A stretch of DNA of 64,000 nt from AWTP1-9 sp035703165 (GCA_035703165.1 DASSYR010000093.1:38519-102518), one strand, 5' to 3'. Counted from the first letter of the stretch, positions 44,260-53,761 are shown. A program made the numbers and translations. The notes: generated by a model from the letters alone, not told the origin.

Positions 44260-47200
44260 ATGGCAAAGAAAAAGCAATCTGTAAAAGGACTGCAGTTTAA
44301 GCGTCGCTTTACTCTTGACGGTGTGAGTCCGTTTGATATGTTTGAATATGATTATCGTACCAGCGTAATAAAAAATCCTTCCGGTGAAATTGTATTTGAA
44401 ATGAATAATGTGGAAGTGCCCAGACAATGGAGCCAGATTGCTACAGATATTCTTGCGCAAAAATACTTTCGAAAAGCCGGAATTCCCCAACCCGATGGAA
44501 GTTTAGGAAGAGAAACATCAGCCAAACAAGTAGCTCACCGTATGGCGAACTGTTGGAAAGTGTGGGGCGAACGTTATAATTACTTCGCTTCCGAAGAAGA
44601 TGCACGAATATTTTATGAAGAACTAGTCTATAGCATCCTTAACCAAGCCTGTGTTCCTAATTCTCCACAATGGTTCAATACCGGGTTATATGAAAGTTAT
44701 GGGATAAAAGGTAAGCCACAGGGGCATTACTATATTGATTCTGCTGATGGGCAGTTAAAAAAATCAACTTCCGCATACGAACGCCCCCAGCCCCATGCCT
44801 GTTTCATTTTAAGTGTGGATGATGATTTGGTTAACGAAGGCGGCATTATGGATTTGTGGGTTCGGGAAGCCAGAATTTTTAAATACGGCTCAGGTGTTGG
44901 AACAAATTATTCAAACATACGAGGCGAAGGTGAAAAACTGAGCGGTGGAGGCACTTCTTCCGGGTTAATGAGCTTCTTAAAAATTGGAGACAGAGCAGCA
45001 GGTGCTATTAAAAGCGGAGGCACTACCCGAAGGGCTGCCAAGATGGTTTGTTTAGACTTAGATCATCCTGAAATTATTGACTTCATTGACTGGAAAGTGG
45101 AAGAAGAAAAAAAGGTAAGTGCATTAATTGCTGCCGGATATTCTCACGATTACGAAGGAGAAGCATACCGTACCGTTAGTGGGCAAAATTCCAATAATTC
45201 GGTACGGATTCCCAATGACTTTTTTGAACGTTTAGAAAAAGGAGAAGACTGGGAATTAAAAGCCAGAACCGATGGCAGAACAATGAAAAAAATCCCTTCC
45301 CAGGAATTATGGAACAAGATAGCCTATTCAGCCTGGCGTTGTGCCGATCCCGGTGTACAATATGATACAACCATTAATGAATGGCATACATGCCCCCAAG
45401 GCGGGCCAATCCGGGCAAGTAACCCTTGCAGTGAATACATGTTTTTAGACAATACTGCCTGTAATCTTGCTTCTGTAAATCTTCGTCGCTTCTTTCATGA
45501 AGAAAATAATCTTTTTGATGTAGAAGGCTTTGAATATACCTGCCGCTTATGGACGATTGTGTTGGAAATATCCGTGCTCATGGCACAGTTCCCATCAAAA
45601 GAAGTAGCTCAGTTATCTTATGATTACAGAACATTAGGATTAGGATACGCCAACCTCGGATCCATGCTTATGGTTAGCGGAATTGCTTATGATAGCGAAG
45701 AAGCAAGAGGTATAGCAGGAGCTATTACAGCCATCATGACGGGAATTTCTTATAAAACGTCTGCTGAGTTAGCCAGTGTACTAGGTCCCTTTGCTAAATA
45801 TGAAGAAAATAAGGAAAACATGCTGCGTGTAATGCGTAACCACCGGTTAGCAGCTTACGATGCCGATGAATATGAAAACCTCAGTATTAAACCGCAAGGG
45901 ATAAAAGCAAAATACTGCCCGGATTATTTGTTAAAAGCAGCCACAAAAGCCTGGGACGAAGCTGTGCAATTGGGAGAAAAATACGGGTATCGAAATGCTC
46001 AAACAACCGTAATTGCTCCAACAGGCACTATCGGGTTGGTTATGGATTGTGATACCACAGGTGTTGAACCCGATTTTGCTCTTGTAAAATTTAAAAAACT
46101 GAGTGGAGGTGGGTATTTTAAAATTATCAATCAGTCAGTGCCTCAGGCGCTCAAAAATTTGGGTTATGATGAAAAAGAAATAGATGCTATCATAAAATAT
46201 GCAGTAGGAGCAGCAACATTTGATGGAGCTCCTCATATCAACTCCCAATCATTAAGCGAAAAGGGATTTATAGCTGAGGAAATAAAAAAACTCAATACTG
46301 CAGTTGCCTCTGCATTTGAAATAGGATTTGTATTCAACGTATATACCCTTGGAGAAGAATGTTTGCAACGCTTAGGTTTTAAACCTGAGCAATACTTCAA
46401 TTTTGAGTGGAATATGCTGGAAGCGTTAGGGTTTAACGAGGCAGAAATAGATGCAGCAAACAATTATGTATGTGGAACCATGACGGTTGAAGGCGCTCCC
46501 TTTTTAAAAGAAACACACCTCCCTGTTTTTGATTGTGCTAACAAATGCGGGAAAAAAGGCCAACGTTATATTCATGCCTATGGTCATATCCGTATGATGG
46601 CCGCAGCACAGCCCTTTTTAAGTGGCGCTATTTCAAAAACCATTAACCTGCCTAACGAAGCAGTTGTACAGGAAATTGCCGACTGCTATATGCTTAGCTG
46701 GAAATTAGGGTTAAAAGCAAATGCATTATACCGTGATGGCTCTAAGCTGTCGCAGCCACTCAGTAATAAAAGCGATAACAAGAAAAAAGATGCAGCAGAA
46801 GAACAAGTAACAGAAATCACTTCACCCTCTGCAGAATCAGTGATTGTGGATATGAGTAAACTTACCATTGACGAATTACTGGAAGAGGTAAGCAAAAGAG
46901 TTCAAAACAGTGCCGATACAAAACTAAAACGCCAGTTAGCACGTATTGTTGAAAGAAGAAGCCTGCCGGCCAAACGCCGTGGATTTACACAAAAAGCCAA
47001 GATAAACGGCCAGGCTGTGTTTTTACGCACCGGGGAATACAGTGATGGAACAGTAGGAGAGATATTTATTGATATGGCAAAGGAGGGAGCCACTATGCGC
47101 AGTATGAGTAACTGCTTTGCTATTGCCGTTTCTATTGGTTTGCAATACGGGGTGCCCTTAGAAGAGTTTGTTGACAAATTTGTGTTTACGAGATTTGAGC

Positions 47201-47637
47201 CAGCCGGTATGGTTGATCATCCAAACATCAAATCCACAACATCCATTGTAGATTACATCTTCCGTGTACTGGCCTATGAATATTTAAACCGTACAGATTT
47301 AGTACATGTATTGGATAAGCCGGAAATAGCTAACATGGGTAGCGATGATTGGGATGAAATACCCAATGGATTGGAATATGATAAAAAGCCGGAACTGAGT
47401 GATGTGCGAATCGTAAGCGCTAACCCGGCCAATTCCATAGCTCCACAACCTGTTAAATCATCACGAGTAACAACTTCGGTAAAAACAGATGGCATGAGTG
47501 GCTTGGATGCTCTAAATGCAGCCGCTAAAAACATGCAAAGCGATGCTCCCAGTTGTAACGTGTGTGGGCATATCACCATTCGTAGTGGTACCTGTTACAA
47601 ATGTTTAAACTGTGGCAACAGCATGGGCTGTAGTTAA
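44260..47637 (+). CDS. nrdJ: Adenosylcobalamin-dependent (class II) ribonucleotide reductase
   Basis: The 1125-residue enzyme makes deoxynucleotides using a cobalamin-generated thiyl radical. The class II pattern includes CVPNSPQWFNTGLYE near the N-terminus, GGIMDLWVREARIFKYGSG, and NPCSE at 388-392 with the C390 thiol. APTGTIGLVMDCDTTGVEPD lies in the second half of the barrel. A TSCPD domain lies at ~880-1010. The C-terminus is a zinc-ribbon (CNVCG...CYKCLNCG) carrying redox cysteines. The enzyme works with or without oxygen, which fits a cell with N2O respiration. A long leader without a cobalamin riboswitch precedes it. Confidence 0.96.
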   Translation: MAKKKQSVKGLQFKRRFTLDGVSPFDMFEYDYRTSVIKNPSGEIVFEMNNVEVPRQWSQIATDILAQKYFRKAGIPQPDGSLGRETSAKQVAHRMANCWKVWGERYNYFASEEDARIFYEELVYSILNQACVPNSPQWFNTGLYESYGIKGKPQGHYYIDSADGQLKKSTSAYERPQPHACFILSVDDDLVNEGGIMDLWVREARIFKYGSGVGTNYSNIRGEGEKLSGGGTSSGLMSFLKIGDRAAGAIKSGGTTRRAAKMVCLDLDHPEIIDFIDWKVEEEKKVSALIAAGYSHDYEGEAYRTVSGQNSNNSVRIPNDFFERLEKGEDWELKARTDGRTMKKIPSQELWNKIAYSAWRCADPGVQYDTTINEWHTCPQGGPIRASNPCSEYMFLDNTACNLASVNLRRFFHEENNLFDVEGFEYTCRLWTIVLEISVLMAQFPSKEVAQLSYDYRTLGLGYANLGSMLMVSGIAYDSEEARGIAGAITAIMTGISYKTSAELASVLGPFAKYEENKENMLRVMRNHRLAAYDADEYENLSIKPQGIKAKYCPDYLLKAATKAWDEAVQLGEKYGYRNAQTTVIAPTGTIGLVMDCDTTGVEPDFALVKFKKLSGGGYFKIINQSVPQALKNLGYDEKEIDAIIKYAVGAATFDGAPHINSQSLSEKGFIAEEIKKLNTAVASAFEIGFVFNVYTLGEECLQRLGFKPEQYFNFEWNMLEALGFNEAEIDAANNYVCGTMTVEGAPFLKETHLPVFDCANKCGKKGQRYIHAYGHIRMMAAAQPFLSGAISKTINLPNEAVVQEIADCYMLSWKLGLKANALYRDGSKLSQPLSNKSDNKKKDAAEEQVTEITSPSAESVIVDMSKLTIDELLEEVSKRVQNSADTKLKRQLARIVERRSLPAKRRGFTQKAKINGQAVFLRTGEYSDGTVGEIFIDMAKEGATMRSMSNCFAIAVSIGLQYGVPLEEFVDKFVFTRFEPAGMVDHPNIKSTTSIVDYIFRVLAYEYLNRTDLVHVLDKPEIANMGSDDWDEIPNGLEYDKKPELSDVRIVSANPANSIAPQPVKSSRVTTSVKTDGMSGLDALNAAAKNMQSDAPSCNVCGHITIRSGTCYKCLNCGNSMGCS

Positions 47638-47796
47638 TTAACCTTTTTTGAAATAAGGGATTATAATTAAATACATTAGGCGGCTTTTTACGAAGTGAAT
47701 TTTCATAGCTGCGTCGTATAAATTCTTTTACGGGGTATGTAATTGGCATAATTCTGGTAGGCATATTAAGACACCGTTTTTAAAATCCGTCCTGCT

Positions 47797-47922
47797 ATGA
47801 AAAAACCTCTTGTTCTTTCGTTGTTGGTTTTCTCAGTTATTGTATTAAGAAGTTGCAGTCGTGCCGTAACTGTGCAAAATGCAGCTGACAAACATTATAA
47901 AAATTGTCGGTCATTGCGTTAA
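47797..47922 (+). CDS. Tiny predicted lipoprotein (41 residues)
   Basis: ATG at 47797 opens a 41-codon frame: a lysine start (MKKP), a hydrophobic helix (LVLSLLVFSVIVL), a possible lipobox LRSC (Cys20), then SRAVTVQNAADKHYKNCRSL. A strong terminator follows 26 nt later, supporting an expressed gene. The residue R before the serine is unusual for a lipobox. The mature peptide would be only ~22 residues. Its function is unknown, and it is too short for ordinary gene-length cut-offs. Confidence 0.55.
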   Translation: MKKPLVLSLLVFSVIVLRSCSRAVTVQNAADKHYKNCRSLR

Positions 47923-47948
47923 TTACCTGTGAACCTTACTTTATTTTT

Positions 47949-47981
47949 GCCCCCTGGGATATTACCAGGGGGCTTTTGTTT
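47949..47981 (+). terminator. Strong rho-independent terminator
   Basis: GCCCCCTGG (47949-47957) pairs perfectly with CCAGGGGGC (47965-47973) over a GATATTA loop, followed by TTTTGTTT. It ends the small lipoprotein transcript and possibly readthrough from nrdJ. Confidence 0.85.
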
Positions 47982-48022
47982 ATAAACACCTTGGGTATTT
48001 TATTTTTTATCAATTCAATTTT

Positions 48023-49390
48023 ATGAGAATAATAAAGTATGTTATCTTTCTTTTTATTTGCTATCAATCTGCTGCACAAATAGAAAAAAATGTTATTGCA
48101 GGCCCCGTTTTAGGAACAGTGGAATTACGAAGTGCGCAGGTATGGGTTGAAGTTGCGCCGGAGGTAAAATCGCTGGCTGTAGTGGTTAATAAAAAAGGAG
48201 CATTTGCAAACAAAGCAAAGAAAATAATTTATCGGGGAGTTTTAGGTAAAGAATTTAACCCTTGTAAATTTTTAATTGGAGGATTGGAAGTAAATACCAC
48301 CTATACATACCATTTTGAAATAAATAATAAGCCATCTCCATTTAGCGGAGAGTTTACAACCAAAGAATTATGGCAATGGAGAAAAAATGCCCCCGACTTT
48401 TCATTTTTAACAGGCAGCTGCGCTTATTTTAATGAGCCACAATTTGATCGCCCCGGAAAACCTTATGGAAATGATTCATCCATCTTTGAAACAATGGCTA
48501 AAACTCCGGCAGCTTTTATGCTATGGTTGGGCGATAACTGGTATTATCGAGATGTAGATTATTATGACGAATGGGGGTTAAATTACAGGGCATCAAGAGA
48601 CAGGAGCTTACCGTGTTTACAACCATTCTGGAAAGCCATGCCACATTATGCTATTTGGGATGATCATGATTATGGAAATAATGATGCTGATAAGAGTTAT
48701 ATACTTAAAGAAAAATCAAGAGAAATTTTTAAGAATTATTGGATGAATCCCTCTTACGGTATGAACGAACAGGGAGTATTTACCAAAATAACGTATAACG
48801 ATGTTGATTTCTTTTTGTTAGACAATCGTTGGTATAGAAGCAACGATGAAATGAAGGACAGCATAGATGGCAAACCAAATCCCGAAAAATTAATGTGGGG
48901 AAAAGAACAAATGGATTGGTTAAAAAATGCCTTATTGAGAAGTAATGTTGAGAGTAAAGAAATAAAACCGGCATTTAGAATAATTGTAACAGGCAGCCAA
49001 GTGCTAAATCCATATTCTCCCTTCGATTGTGCTAGGTTTTTTCCCGCGGAGTATTATGAATTACTTTCCTTTATACGAGAAAACAAAATTGAAGGAGTAG
49101 TTTTTTTAACTGGCGATCGGCATCACAGTGAAATAATTAAAATGAATAGGGAAGGAACTTATCCTTTATTTGATGTTACCGTTTCGTCACTTACTGCAGG
49201 GGTGGGTATAGCCAGGGGATTGGAAAAAGACAATCCGGCCAGGATACCAAATACATTGATAGAAGAAAATAATTTTGCAAAAATTTCTATAAGCGGGAAA
49301 AAATCAAACAGGGTTTTGACAGTTGAATTTTACAAAAAAGATGGGAAAAAATTAACGGAATGGAGTGTTAATGAAAATGAACTGAAATGA
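48023..49390 (+). CDS. PhoD-family alkaline phosphatase
   Basis: The 455-residue secreted phosphoesterase has a signal peptide (residues ~1-19). Next comes a fibronectin-like N-terminal domain (~25-115, AGPVLGTVELRSAQVWVEV), then the PhoD catalytic domain. Motifs include FMLWLGDNWYYRDVDYYDEW, YAIWDDHDYGNNDADKSY and VVFLTGDRHHSEI, which supply the metal ligands. PhoD enzymes hydrolyse phosphodiesters and monoesters outside the cytoplasm and use Ca/Fe in known members. It is the second secreted phosphatase in the window, the first being at 6083. Confidence 0.9.
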   Translation: MRIIKYVIFLFICYQSAAQIEKNVIAGPVLGTVELRSAQVWVEVAPEVKSLAVVVNKKGAFANKAKKIIYRGVLGKEFNPCKFLIGGLEVNTTYTYHFEINNKPSPFSGEFTTKELWQWRKNAPDFSFLTGSCAYFNEPQFDRPGKPYGNDSSIFETMAKTPAAFMLWLGDNWYYRDVDYYDEWGLNYRASRDRSLPCLQPFWKAMPHYAIWDDHDYGNNDADKSYILKEKSREIFKNYWMNPSYGMNEQGVFTKITYNDVDFFLLDNRWYRSNDEMKDSIDGKPNPEKLMWGKEQMDWLKNALLRSNVESKEIKPAFRIIVTGSQVLNPYSPFDCARFFPAEYYELLSFIRENKIEGVVFLTGDRHHSEIIKMNREGTYPLFDVTVSSLTAGVGIARGLEKDNPARIPNTLIEENNFAKISISGKKSNRVLTVEFYKKDGKKLTEWSVNENELK

Positions 49391-49465
49391 TCTTTAACTT
49401 TCTCTTTTTTACTTATTGAATTTCCCCCAAATTTTTTGAGAAATAAAAATTCCTATCTTCATTTT

Positions 49466-49948
49466 ATGCACATAGAGTTTTCATACAATAAACCGGAAGT
49501 TATTCAGGCATTACGCTATCATTTTATTACCCGAAAGGAGATTAAGACTATGATTATAATCGTGAATGTGTTTACAATCCTTTCAGCCGTTTTGTTTTTT
49601 TTACACATGATCCGGTTTTTCCCTTTTTTTTTAAGCACCGTGTTATGGCTGATATTAATGTTTGCATTTTGGGTATTTTTACCCGTTTCTATTTATAAAA
49701 AAGCGCAAACATTTAAGGATCATTTTAAGGTAAGCATAGATGAAAATCATGTTTATATGGAAAACAAAAAAGGCAATCGTATTTGGGCGTGGAGAGAATT
49801 TTCTACCTTTTTAGAAAGCCCTTATTTTTTTCATTTGTATTTCGATTCCCGTTCCTTTTTCTTAGTACCTAAGTCTGCTTTTGAAAGCATTGATCAGGTT
49901 CAGGAAGCACGGTCTTTCTTAAAAAGGCACATTACAAACAAATTATAG
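49466..49948 (+). CDS. YcxB-like membrane protein (second copy)
   Basis: The 160-residue protein has two adjacent membrane helices (~28-46 and ~52-71), a positively charged loop and a C-terminal domain with VSIDENHVYMENKKGNRIWA and WREFSTFLESPYFFHLYF, the YcxB-like pattern. The ATG at 49466 is favoured over a TTG at 49436 because it opens the conserved MHIEFSYNKPE start. It is only distantly similar to the gene at 36731. The 3' end overlaps the convergent GNAT gene by 6 bp. Confidence 0.75.
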   Translation: MHIEFSYNKPEVIQALRYHFITRKEIKTMIIIVNVFTILSAVLFFLHMIRFFPFFLSTVLWLILMFAFWVFLPVSIYKKAQTFKDHFKVSIDENHVYMENKKGNRIWAWREFSTFLESPYFFHLYFDSRSFFLVPKSAFESIDQVQEARSFLKRHITNKL

Positions 49949-50374
49949 TAATCTTTTTTCCATTACTACGTGAGGTACAGTTATTTCAGTAAATTCCTCA
50001 CTTTTAATTTTATATCCCTGTTTTTCATAAAAGCCCAATGCAGTTTTGCGGGCATGCATCATCATTATTCTATAACCATAATCTCTGGCTAAATTTTCAG
50101 CAAAATTCATGAGTGCCTGGCCAATTCCTTTTCCTTGTAAATTGTTTTGTACAGCCATTTGTCTTAACCGGCAAGTGGAATGATTTATTCTGGTAAGCAT
50201 GCAGCAGCCCAATATTTTTTCATCTTCAAAAGCGCCTATCAATACATCGTTTTTTTCTCTTTCAAGTTCTTCCGGGTCAAAAGAAAGCCCCAATGGTTTG
50301 CGAAGTATTTCATTACGCAAATTCACCATTTTATGATAGTCCAACGTACCGTGCTCTATCTGTTTAAGTGCCAT
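49943..50374 (-). CDS. GNAT family N-acetyltransferase
   Basis: The 143-residue protein has the acetyl-CoA-binding motif A, LRQMAVQNNLQGKGIGQAL, with a Q-GKGIG pyrophosphate loop. It ends with motif B (HARKTALGFYEKQGYKI). The early VNLRNEILRKPLGLSFDPEE segment places it near the ElaA-like branch. The acceptor substrate is unknown. ATG at 50374 is chosen over an upstream frame start because the extra 19 residues are unconserved in character. A terminator-like hairpin stands upstream on the same strand. Confidence 0.87.
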   Translation of the reverse strand: MALKQIEHGTLDYHKMVNLRNEILRKPLGLSFDPEELEREKNDVLIGAFEDEKILGCCMLTRINHSTCRLRQMAVQNNLQGKGIGQALMNFAENLARDYGYRIMMMHARKTALGFYEKQGYKIKSEEFTEITVPHVVMEKRLL

Positions 50375-50445
50375 AATGATTACCAACCTTTGTGTAATAT
50401 AGTTATTTTTTAAAAACAAAAATATTTTCAATAATGATATCCATT

Positions 50446-50688
50446 AAAAAACAACACCCCGCTAAAAGGGGGTGTTGTTTCAGTTGAATCTTTTGGCAAG
50501 CATTCAAACTTGGTTTTCAAAATCCCGAAGGAAATTTTCAATCGGATTTAAAAGCGGGCCTTTCTATTTTTTATTTAATTAAAGTTCCCACAGGGCATCA
50601 AAATAAGGCTTTAGAGGTATAGGGATTTTCGGGTAACGATATTGGCTTTTTAATTTAGTATGCTTTAATAGCATATTAAAAACGGATT
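50446..50688 (-). ncRNA. Candidate structured small RNA, possibly 6S-like
   Basis: A minus-strand -7 element TAAATTTG (50700-50693) and the terminator at 50449 bracket ~240 nt without coding character. The RNA would fold into a rod: AAAATCCC (50629-50622) pairs with GGGATTTT (50526-50519), and inside it TAAAGC (50613-50608) pairs with GCTTTA-like sequence (50555-50549). A 5' hairpin (TTTTTAAT with ATTAAAAA) and a 3' hairpin (TTGAAT with ATTCAA) complete it. Overall length and rod shape recall 6S RNA, but no sequence match to any family was established. It could also be a novel sRNA. Confidence 0.4.
50449..50480 (-). terminator. Intrinsic terminator facing the minus strand
   Basis: AACAACACCCC (50450-50460) pairs with GGGGTGTTGTT (50469-50479) in an 11-12 bp stem with an 8-nt loop. 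On the minus strand the stem runs into six Ts (50451-50446). The plus strand lacks such a run. No protein gene precedes it on the minus strand, pointing to an untranslated transcript. Confidence 0.65.
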
Positions 50689-50923
50689 GCAACAAATTTA
50701 ATACAGCGGTAAAATCAGATTATTTTGTAAAAGGCAAATAAATGTCTGGAAAAGACCAGTTAAATGATGTTGTAACAATAAGATAATTTCATTTTTAAGT
50801 TTAAAAATGCAAGAATAGAAATTACTTATTTTGTGTTTGTAATATAAAAGATGGTACTTTGCGCAGCTAATTTCGTTGAAAATCAATTTTTTAAAAGCTG
50901 TTTAAATAAAATTGCCTTTGTAC

Positions 50924-50952
50924 TTGTTAATTGTTCAAAAGTTATATTTTTG
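50924..50952 (+). promoter_or_regulatory. Promoter of the acpP-fabF-rnc unit
   Basis: TTG (50924-50926) and TATTTTTG (50945-50952) are separated by 18 nt, close to the Bacteroidetes consensus. The transcript would start near 50957, about 24 nt before acpP. Confidence 0.6.
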
Positions 50953-50980
50953 CAGCCAATAATAACTAAATTTTAAAATC

Positions 50981-51217
50981 ATGTCTGACATTTCAACAAG
51001 AGTAAAAAAGATTATTGTTGACAAATTAGGTGTAGAAGAGTCTGAAGTTAATGCAGAAGCTTCTTTTACCAATGATTTAGGTGCCGATAGCTTGGACACC
51101 GTAGAATTAATTATGGAATTTGAAAAAGAATTTAACATTTCTATTCCTGATGAGCAAGCTGAAACTATCACTACTGTTGGCCAGGCTGTAGCTTACTTAG
51201 AAGAACACGCTAAGTAA
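50981..51217 (+). CDS. acpP: Acyl carrier protein
   Basis: The 78-residue acidic protein carries growing fatty acyl chains on a phosphopantetheine arm attached to S37 in GADSLDTVELIM. Helix I (VKKIIVDKLGV) and the C-terminal helix (ETITTVGQAVAYLEEHAK) are standard. It is followed by fabF (36 nt) and rnc, the classical order in Bacteroidota, and has a good promoter upstream. Its high expression would fit the strong promoter. Confidence 0.98.
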   Translation: MSDISTRVKKIIVDKLGVEESEVNAEASFTNDLGADSLDTVELIMEFEKEFNISIPDEQAETITTVGQAVAYLEEHAK

Positions 51218-51253
51218 TTTATTACTACCACATTTTTCCAGGTAAATAATTTT

Positions 51254-52507
51254 ATGGAATTGAAAAGAGTAGTTGTAACCGGAATGGGTGCCCTGACACC
51301 TTTGGGTAACTCTGCCCCTGCTTATTGGGAAGGGTTAATCAATGGAGTGTCAGGCGCCGATTTCATTAAACAATTTGATGTTACTAAATTCAAAACCAAA
51401 TTTGCCTGTGAGCTCAAAAATTTTGAGCCTACTAATTATTTAGAAAAGAAAGAGGCTCGTAAACTGGACCGTTTTACACAAACGGCGCTTATTGTAAGCG
51501 ACGAAGCGGTTAAAGATGCGGGTATTTCTAAAGATACTGTAAATGCAGACCGGGTAGGGGTAATTTTTTCCAGTGGCATTGGAGGTTTAATCACTTTTCA
51601 ACAAGAAGTATTGGAGTTTGGAAAAGGAGATGGAACACCTCGCTTTAATCCCTTTTTTATTCCTAAAATGATACTCGATATTGCTGCGGGACAGATATCC
51701 ATGCGGCATGGATTTCGCGGGCCTAATTTCGCTGTTGTTTCTGCCTGTGCTTCTTCTACAAATGGAATAATGGAGGCTTTTAATCTTATACGGTTGGGTA
51801 AAGCAAACATTATTTTAGCCGGCGGTAGCGAAAGTGTAATCAGCGAAGCAGGTGTGGGAGGGTTTAATGCCATGAAAGCTTTAAGCGAAAGAAATGATGA
51901 TCCCAAAACAGCTTCTCGCCCATTTGATAAAGATCGCGATGGCTTTGTAATGGGAGAAGGTGCAGGAATGCTGGTGTTGGAAGAATTAGAGCATGCCAAA
52001 GCCAGAGGTGCAAAAATTTATTGCGAAATAGCAGGTGCAGGCGCTACTGCCGATGCGCATCATATTACAGCCCCGCACCCCGAAGGGCTTGGGGCTAAAA
52101 ATGTAATGTTAGATGCATTACAAGATGCGGGTATGGGACCCGAAGATATTGATTACATTAATGTACACGGAACATCCACGCCCTTGGGCGATATTTCAGA
52201 AACAAAAGCTATCCAGGCTGTATTTGGCGAGCATGCTTATAAACTTAATATCAGTTCTACCAAAAGTATGACGGGGCATTTACTGGGCGCAGCCGGTGTA
52301 ATTGAAGCTATTGCCTGTATATGTTCTGTTATTAACGACATAGTTCCTCCTACAATCAATCACTTTACAGATGACCCGGAACTGGATGCCAAATTGAATT
52401 TTACTTTTAATGTGGCGCAAAAAAGAACCGTAAGAGCCGCATTAAGTAATACTTTTGGATTTGGAGGTCATAATGCTTCTGTAATTGTAAAAAAATTCGT
52501 AGCTTGA
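51254..52507 (+). CDS. fabF: 3-oxoacyl-[acyl-carrier-protein] synthase II
   Basis: The 417-residue condensing enzyme extends acyl-ACP with malonyl-ACP. The Cys-His-His triad is visible: C165 in VSACASSTNG, H305 in NVHGTSTPLGD, and H342 in MTGHLLGAAG. The C-terminal SNTFGFGGHNASVIVKKF is typical. Length and start are normal. It lies between acpP and rnc, and the stop precedes the rnc start by 4 nt. Confidence 0.97.
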   Translation: MELKRVVVTGMGALTPLGNSAPAYWEGLINGVSGADFIKQFDVTKFKTKFACELKNFEPTNYLEKKEARKLDRFTQTALIVSDEAVKDAGISKDTVNADRVGVIFSSGIGGLITFQQEVLEFGKGDGTPRFNPFFIPKMILDIAAGQISMRHGFRGPNFAVVSACASSTNGIMEAFNLIRLGKANIILAGGSESVISEAGVGGFNAMKALSERNDDPKTASRPFDKDRDGFVMGEGAGMLVLEELEHAKARGAKIYCEIAGAGATADAHHITAPHPEGLGAKNVMLDALQDAGMGPEDIDYINVHGTSTPLGDISETKAIQAVFGEHAYKLNISSTKSMTGHLLGAAGVIEAIACICSVINDIVPPTINHFTDDPELDAKLNFTFNVAQKRTVRAALSNTFGFGGHNASVIVKKFVA

Positions 52508-52511
52508 TTTT

Positions 52512-53219
52512 GTGACCCTTGCATTTTTAAGAAAAATATTTTCATCCGGAGATTCATTTGAAAAACAATTGCGCAATGTGCTGGGATTTAATCCCGGCAA
52601 TATTGAATTGTATAAAACCTCGTTAAGTCATCGTTCCGTAAAAGAAGGCAATGATGAAAACAACGAACGCCTCGAATTTTTGGGTGATGCCGTTTTAAGT
52701 ACAGTGGTGGCCGATTATCTCTTTAAACGCTATCCTTATAAGGGCGAGGGCTTTTTAACTGAAATGCGCAGCAAAATGGTAAACCGTGCTACTTTAAATG
52801 AAGTGGCTTTACGGATGGGCTTGAAAAAAATCACCTTTTACAACAAACAAGATAGCTCGCTGAAAATTTCTCAAATTTTTGGTAATACCTTGGAAGCACT
52901 GATAGGCGCTGTTTATATTGACTTGGGATATAAAAAAACAAAGAAGTGGGTAATGAAAACGATTATTATCCCACACATGTTTATGGATGACTTGGAAGTG
53001 TTGGAGATAAATCATAAGAATAAACTTTATGGTTGGGCTAATAAAAACGGCAAGGTATTAGAATTTGAGACGCTTGATGAACGCTTTGAAAATGGCAGGA
53101 GATTGTTTACCGTTGCAGCTGTGGTAGATGGAGAAAATGTTGCACAAGCTAAAGCATATAATAAAAAAGATGCCAGCCAGATAGCTGCCCAGCTTGCTGT
53201 TGAAAAATTACGATTATAA
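52512..53219 (+). CDS. rnc: Ribonuclease III
   Basis: The 235-residue enzyme cleaves double-stranded RNA in rRNA and mRNA processing. The signature NERLEFLGDAVL (51-62) lies in the nuclease domain; IGAVYIDLGY carries the second acidic site. A double-stranded-RNA-binding domain follows (~170-235, ending DASQIAAQLAVEKL). GTG at 52512 is the likely start because it is 4 nt after the fabF stop and the first in-frame ATG lies well inside the catalytic domain. Confidence 0.95.
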   Translation: MTLAFLRKIFSSGDSFEKQLRNVLGFNPGNIELYKTSLSHRSVKEGNDENNERLEFLGDAVLSTVVADYLFKRYPYKGEGFLTEMRSKMVNRATLNEVALRMGLKKITFYNKQDSSLKISQIFGNTLEALIGAVYIDLGYKKTKKWVMKTIIIPHMFMDDLEVLEINHKNKLYGWANKNGKVLEFETLDERFENGRRLFTVAAVVDGENVAQAKAYNKKDASQIAAQLAVEKLRL

Positions 53220-53443
53220 TTCTTTGTTAAATACGATATCTCCATATTCAAGAAAATTTATTGTCTTAAATTTTTTATTACCGGCTTGCTTATTCATTAT
53301 CGCCCCATTTAAATGCCGGGTATAGCATTTATTTAAGCTAGAGATAAATTTTAAAGATGCCCGATTAAACCTTTTGCTCCATAGCCTGTCTATTACACTA
53401 TAAGAAATTTACTTTATAAAACCAATCTTTTAAAAGTATAGTT

Positions 53444-53761
53444 ATGAAAACAAAATTTTTGCTTTTATCGTTAATAATGACCGGTACTTTTTTTATAGCA
53501 AATGCCCAGCGTTCAAGATATGCTGCCGGTATTAATCATCATGAGCGTTTGCGTATTGCACAAGGTGTACGTAGCGGAAGTTTAACCCATGCTGAGGCTG
53601 CACGTCTTCGTTTTGCAAATGCAAGAGTCAATCGTTATGAAAGGCTTGCTGCCCGTGATGGGGTTATTACTCCACACGAAAGAAGAAGAATCAGGATGCA
53701 GGAACGCCGCTTAAATCGCCAGATTTTTATTCAAAAGCATGACTTTCAGAGAAGGAGGTAG
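53444..53761 (+). CDS. Small secreted arginine-rich protein, unknown function
   Basis: The 105-residue protein has a signal peptide (cleavage near NAQR). The mature part is highly basic, with repeated ERLR/RYERL motifs: INHHERLRIAQGVRSGSLTH, ARVNRYERLAARDGVIT and ERRRIRMQERRLNRQIF. Helical segments alternate with short turns (GSLTHAEAARL, GVITPHERRR), giving two or three imperfect ~25-residue repeats. Its basic charge suggests binding to nucleic acid or anionic surfaces outside the cell. A clear terminator follows at 53864. Confidence 0.8.
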   Translation: MKTKFLLLSLIMTGTFFIANAQRSRYAAGINHHERLRIAQGVRSGSLTHAEAARLRFANARVNRYERLAARDGVITPHERRRIRMQERRLNRQIFIQKHDFQRRR

